From an uncultured Clostridia bacterium (GTDB taxonomy: Bacteria; Bacillota; Clostridia; Oscillospirales; Ruminococcaceae): 7,471 nucleotides of DNA. The stretch's first letter is position 1. The number at the start of each line of letters is the position of its first letter. Location of the stretch: assembly GCA_947165805.1 (NCBI GenBank), contig CAMVBT010000121.1, positions 1 to 7,471 of the forward strand, read 5' to 3'. The position numbers and the translations under genes are program-made. Below are positions 5,195 to 7,471 of the stretch, piece after piece. The notes under the pieces are model-generated. The model was not told the DNA's origin. It saw only the letters and a program-made list of their open reading frames with translations, and searched no databases.

Positions 5195-7432
5195 TCATGT
5201 GTACTTGATCTTGAGTCCGTCCTTTTCGGCATTCTCTATTGTTGCCGAATCCTTCGGGGCGAAGATCGTCAGCGAATTGCAGTTGCTGAATGCTCCGAGA
5301 GAGATCACCGTGTTCTTTCCCTTGAAGGTCGCTCTCGACATACTGTAACAGTTGTCGAACGATCCGCCGGTTATGTACTCCACGCTGACGGGAATGGTTA
5401 TCCTCGACAGCGACGTGCAGCCGCTGAAAGCGTAGGAATCAATGAAAGTAACGGTATCGGGTATAGTCACGTTGACAAGGCTGCGGCAGTTTCTGAACAG
5501 ACGCGGGGGGATTATCTCAAGCCTGCCCGGCAGAGTAACGTTCTTCAGTGACGAGCAGTCGCGGAACAGGTCGGAGCCGAGCGTTTGTACGCTGTCCGGC
5601 AGAGTTACGGTCGTCAGCGACGTACAGAGCGCGAACGCCTCCTCGCCTATCTCCGACACGCCGAGCGGAACCGTGACACTCTTGATGCTCTCGTTGCCGC
5701 GGAACAGGTTGCGTTTCAGCGCCTTGACCGTCTTGCCCTTGATCTGCTGGGGTATAACAACGGACGTGGAATCGCCGGTGTACTTGGTGAGCATTATGCC
5801 GCCGTTATACGACTCGTAATCGAATTCCACCTTTGAGGAATTGCTCTTGGTCGTGGCGACAGTCTCCTTTGCCTTGGTCGTCGTAGCTTTTGTGGTCCGC
5901 GCCGGTGTAGTCGCGGAAGTAACTGTCGTGGTCTCCGCAGCCGTGGTGTTCACCACCACCGGAGCGGCGACAACGGGTGCGGCGGTCGTGGTAGTCTCCT
6001 CGGTGGTCTCCTCATCCGAGGGTTCGTCCTCTCCGGGCTCGGTGGTCCTTGTGGTATGTCTTGTTCTCTTCGTCTTTGAGGTGTCGTTCCCGGAGGTATC
6101 CTCCGCGGCTGTGGTAGAGAACGAAGCATCTGCCTCGGACTCGGAGGCCGCCGCTTCTGTCGGCTCGGTGCCGGCATCGGTATCGTTCACCGCTGCGGTC
6201 ACCGCGGCAGTAGTTGTACCGCCTCCTTCGGAGGTCTCTATCTTATTGCCGCTGCCGCCTCCCGACGCGATAGCGATTATCGCGATAAGAGCCACAGCTC
6301 CGACAGCAACGGGGATCACGAACTTCGGCAGACCCTTCTTCTGACCGCCTCCCTGCTGCGCGCCCTGAGGCTGCTGGGCTCTCTGGGGCTGCTGAGCGGG
6401 AGCCGCCTTAGGCGCGGCTTTCTGCGCCGGCGCAGCCTTATGCGAGGACTTCGCGGCGGGTGCGGACTTTACGGGCTTCGGGGCTTCCGTCAGAGTGAGG
6501 AGGTCCTTGCGGAACGCTTCAAGGCTCTGATATCTGTACTCCGAATCCGGTCCGAGCGCATACATTATTGCCGCTTCCTTGCCCTGCGGGAGCACGGCTC
6601 CGAGCTGTGAGGGCAGCGCAATACGGTCATTCTTCTTGCGCTCCGTCTGGTCGGGCAGAACGACTCCGGTTATTGCGTAGTACATAGCGGCAGCTATCGA
6701 ATACGCGTCAGCAAAGGCGCTCTTTTTGCCGCACAGCCTCTTCGCGAGAGCAACTCTCGCCGAGCCGAAGCCGAGTATCTTCACCTTTTCGTCGGGTGTT
6801 ATCATTATATTGTCGGGCGTTATCTCGGTATGAGTAACGGACTGCGACTGTATGACCGCGATGTTGTCGATTATGGGCATGAATATGCTCTCAGTCTCTT
6901 CCCACGAGAGCTTGCCGCCCTTTTCCTGCATATACTCGATGAGGTTCTTGCCCTTGACAAAGTCCACCACATAGTAGACCGTCCCGTTCTCCGGGAACGC
7001 CGGCGACACCTTGACGATGCAGGCGTCGGTCTTGTGGCGGCCCAAAGTCTTGGCCTCCTCCATGAACTGCTTCTTGCCGAACTCGAAGTTCTCGCCGTTC
7101 TCACCCGCGCCGGGTGTTACCTTGTTTTCGGCTCCGCGTGTCGCAAGGGCGTCCGGGAGGTACTCCTTGACGATGACTTTCTTATCGGAGTTATCGTCCT
7201 CGGCGACGTATGTATAGCCGTAGTTGCTGTGTCCGATAACGCGTCCGATGATGAACTTCCCGCTGAGCACCGAGCCCATTGGCATAGCGCTGCGGTACTT
7301 CCCCTTATCCATTGCCGGGTCATATCCGCAGTACGGGCAGGTGACGTAGGCGTCGGCGTTATCCCCATCCTCCCAGGGGAGCGTAAGGCAGCCTCCGTCA
7401 AGAGGCTGCCCGCAATGATCGCAGTAATCCAT
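5195..7432 (-). CDS. Zinc-ribbon pseudokinase with one transmembrane helix, Thr-rich stalk and BspA-like LRR ectodomain
   Basis: This 745-aa protein opens with a zinc-ribbon pattern, C4-x2-C7 and C32-x2-C35. Residues 58-312 are a Ser/Thr-kinase-like domain. The Gly loop is degraded (GHSNYGYTY), while the beta-3 Lys89 (VIVKEYLP) and a helix-C Glu126 remain. HRD has become H201-T-E, Asn208 is kept, DFG is GFG (221-223), and only about 15 residues separate it from the helix-F DAYSIAA (242-248), so the activation loop and APE motif are missing. A Lys/Ala/Pro/Gln-rich linker (318-366) leads to a membrane helix at 371-388 after basic residues, which predicts cytoplasmic kinase and external C-terminus. 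A Thr-rich stalk (401-533) supports six 23-residue LRR_5/BspA repeats (583-725). Likely role: a surface sensor or adhesin that signals inward by binding, not phosphorylation. The ATG is preceded four codons upstream by an in-frame TGA (7441-7439); the ribosome site is weak. The gene ends TGATGA. Confidence 0.92.
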   Translation of the reverse strand: MDYCDHCGQPLDGGCLTLPWEDGDNADAYVTCPYCGYDPAMDKGKYRSAMPMGSVLSGKFIIGRVIGHSNYGYTYVAEDDNSDKKVIVKEYLPDALATRGAENKVTPGAGENGENFEFGKKQFMEEAKTLGRHKTDACIVKVSPAFPENGTVYYVVDFVKGKNLIEYMQEKGGKLSWEETESIFMPIIDNIAVIQSQSVTHTEITPDNIMITPDEKVKILGFGSARVALAKRLCGKKSAFADAYSIAAAMYYAITGVVLPDQTERKKNDRIALPSQLGAVLPQGKEAAIMYALGPDSEYRYQSLEAFRKDLLTLTEAPKPVKSAPAAKSSHKAAPAQKAAPKAAPAQQPQRAQQPQGAQQGGGQKKGLPKFVIPVAVGAVALIAIIAIASGGGSGNKIETSEGGGTTTAAVTAAVNDTDAGTEPTEAAASESEADASFSTTAAEDTSGNDTSKTKRTRHTTRTTEPGEDEPSDEETTEETTTTAAPVVAAPVVVNTTAAETTTVTSATTPARTTKATTTKAKETVATTKSNSSKVEFDYESYNGGIMLTKYTGDSTSVVIPQQIKGKTVKALKRNLFRGNESIKSVTVPLGVSEIGEEAFALCTSLTTVTLPDSVQTLGSDLFRDCSSLKNVTLPGRLEIIPPRLFRNCRSLVNVTIPDTVTFIDSYAFSGCTSLSRITIPVSVEYITGGSFDNCYSMSRATFKGKNTVISLGAFSNCNSLTIFAPKDSATIENAEKDGLKIKYT
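5258..5686 (-). repeat. BspA-type leucine-rich repeat array (LRR_5)
   Basis: Six repeats of exactly 23 residues (69 bp) follow the pattern VT[VLI]P...F..C.SL. Beta-strand positions fall at residues 586, 609, 632, 655, 678 and 701. Cysteines recur at 603, 626, 649, 672, 695 and 718, giving a regular Cys ladder along one face. The last repeats are less regular and a short cap (about 723-745) ends the protein. Such repeats occur in secreted or surface proteins of gut Firmicutes and Bacteroidetes and usually bind protein or glycan ligands; the ligand here is unknown. Confidence 0.88.
5834..6232 (-). other. Thr/Ala/Glu-rich stalk of the LRR pseudokinase
   Basis: Residues 401-533 of the 745-aa protein are dominated by Thr with Ala, Glu, Ser and Val and have no predicted fold. 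They lie between the membrane helix and the LRR domain. Thr-rich stretches of this kind usually span the cell wall and may be O-glycosylated; glycosylation is inference. The low-complexity code also creates a long spurious open frame on the opposite strand. Confidence 0.75.
6269..6322 (-). other. Transmembrane helix of the LRR pseudokinase
   Basis: Residues 371-388 (FVIPVAVGAVALIAIIAI) form an uncharged hydrophobic segment preceded by KK at 365-366 and K370 and followed by GGGSG. By the positive-inside rule the kinase-like part faces the cytoplasm and the stalk and LRRs face outward, the same topology as PASTA-type receptor kinases. It is the only membrane segment I find in the protein. Confidence 0.88.
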
Positions 7433-7438
7433 AGGCCG

Positions 7439-7471
7439 TCAATCCGCCGTGAGGGTGCAGGTCCCCTCGCT
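7439..7471 (-). CDS. Possible C-terminal end of an upstream minus-strand gene
   Basis: Read on the minus strand, the frame from the window edge gives SEGTCTLTAD and then TGA at 7441-7439, six bases before the ATG of the LRR pseudokinase. The short gap and the lack of any promoter-like sequence or strong ribosome site before that ATG fit an upstream gene with coupled translation. Only ten codons are visible and the other two minus-strand frames are also open here, so the call is tentative and no product can be named. Confidence 0.3.
   Translation of the reverse strand, partial: SEGTCTLTAD

Noticed and set aside
5841..6344. Plus-strand open frame rich in Val, Ala and Ser, looking membrane-like
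   Set aside because: It is the complement of the Thr-rich stalk and the transmembrane helix of the minus-strand gene; its hydrophobic look comes from reverse-complemented Thr and Ala codons.

Overview
The window looks like a chromosomal piece of a GC-rich, anaerobic gut-type Firmicute, probably a Ruminococcus/Oscillospirales relative. This is an inference from gene content and style: heavy use of ATA for Ile in a GC-rich context, a DUF1667 gene directly behind a flavoprotein gene, a kinase/TPR/WD40 protein style, and a kinase with a BspA-like leucine-rich ectodomain. No rRNA, tRNA or marker gene fixes the taxon.

Layout. Plus strand: the last 34 sense codons of an FAD/NAD(P)-type oxidoreductase (3-107); an overlapping 116-aa DUF1667 iron-sulfur-type protein (104-454); then, 23 bases later, a 1554-aa multidomain protein (478-5142). 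A strong bidirectional hairpin terminator (about 5151-5192) separates this block from a convergent minus-strand gene (7432-5195) for a 745-aa zinc-ribbon/pseudokinase/transmembrane/BspA-LRR protein. A possible upstream minus-strand gene ends 6 bases before that start codon. The window is almost fully coding; the only gene-free stretch is the short terminator region.

The main attraction is the 1554-aa protein. In order it carries a kinase-like domain that has lost its catalytic residues, a degenerate TPR-like helical stretch, two WD40-like blade remnants, an acidic linker built on a 33-bp tandem repeat, a ClpA/B-type AAA+ ATPase, a response-regulator-like alpha/beta domain, an FtsH-type AAA+ ATPase, and a complete M41 zinc metalloprotease with all metal and catalytic residues. 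It has no membrane segment, unlike normal FtsH. I read it as a single-chain, soluble, signal-gated unfoldase/protease. A good ribosome-binding sequence followed by ATG sits exactly between the acidic linker and the first AAA+ module (2144-2157), so a 995-aa AAA-AAA-protease form may also be made.

The convergent neighbour is a second pseudokinase (HRD to HTE, DFG to GFG, activation segment nearly deleted) placed to sit on the inner face of the membrane with an extracellular LRR sensor. Two degenerate kinases side by side, one on a membrane receptor and one on a protease, suggest a binding-based rather than phosphorylation-based signalling module. That link is inference from adjacency only. The flavoprotein/DUF1667 pair upstream shares strand and close spacing with the protease gene and may be co-transcribed with it.
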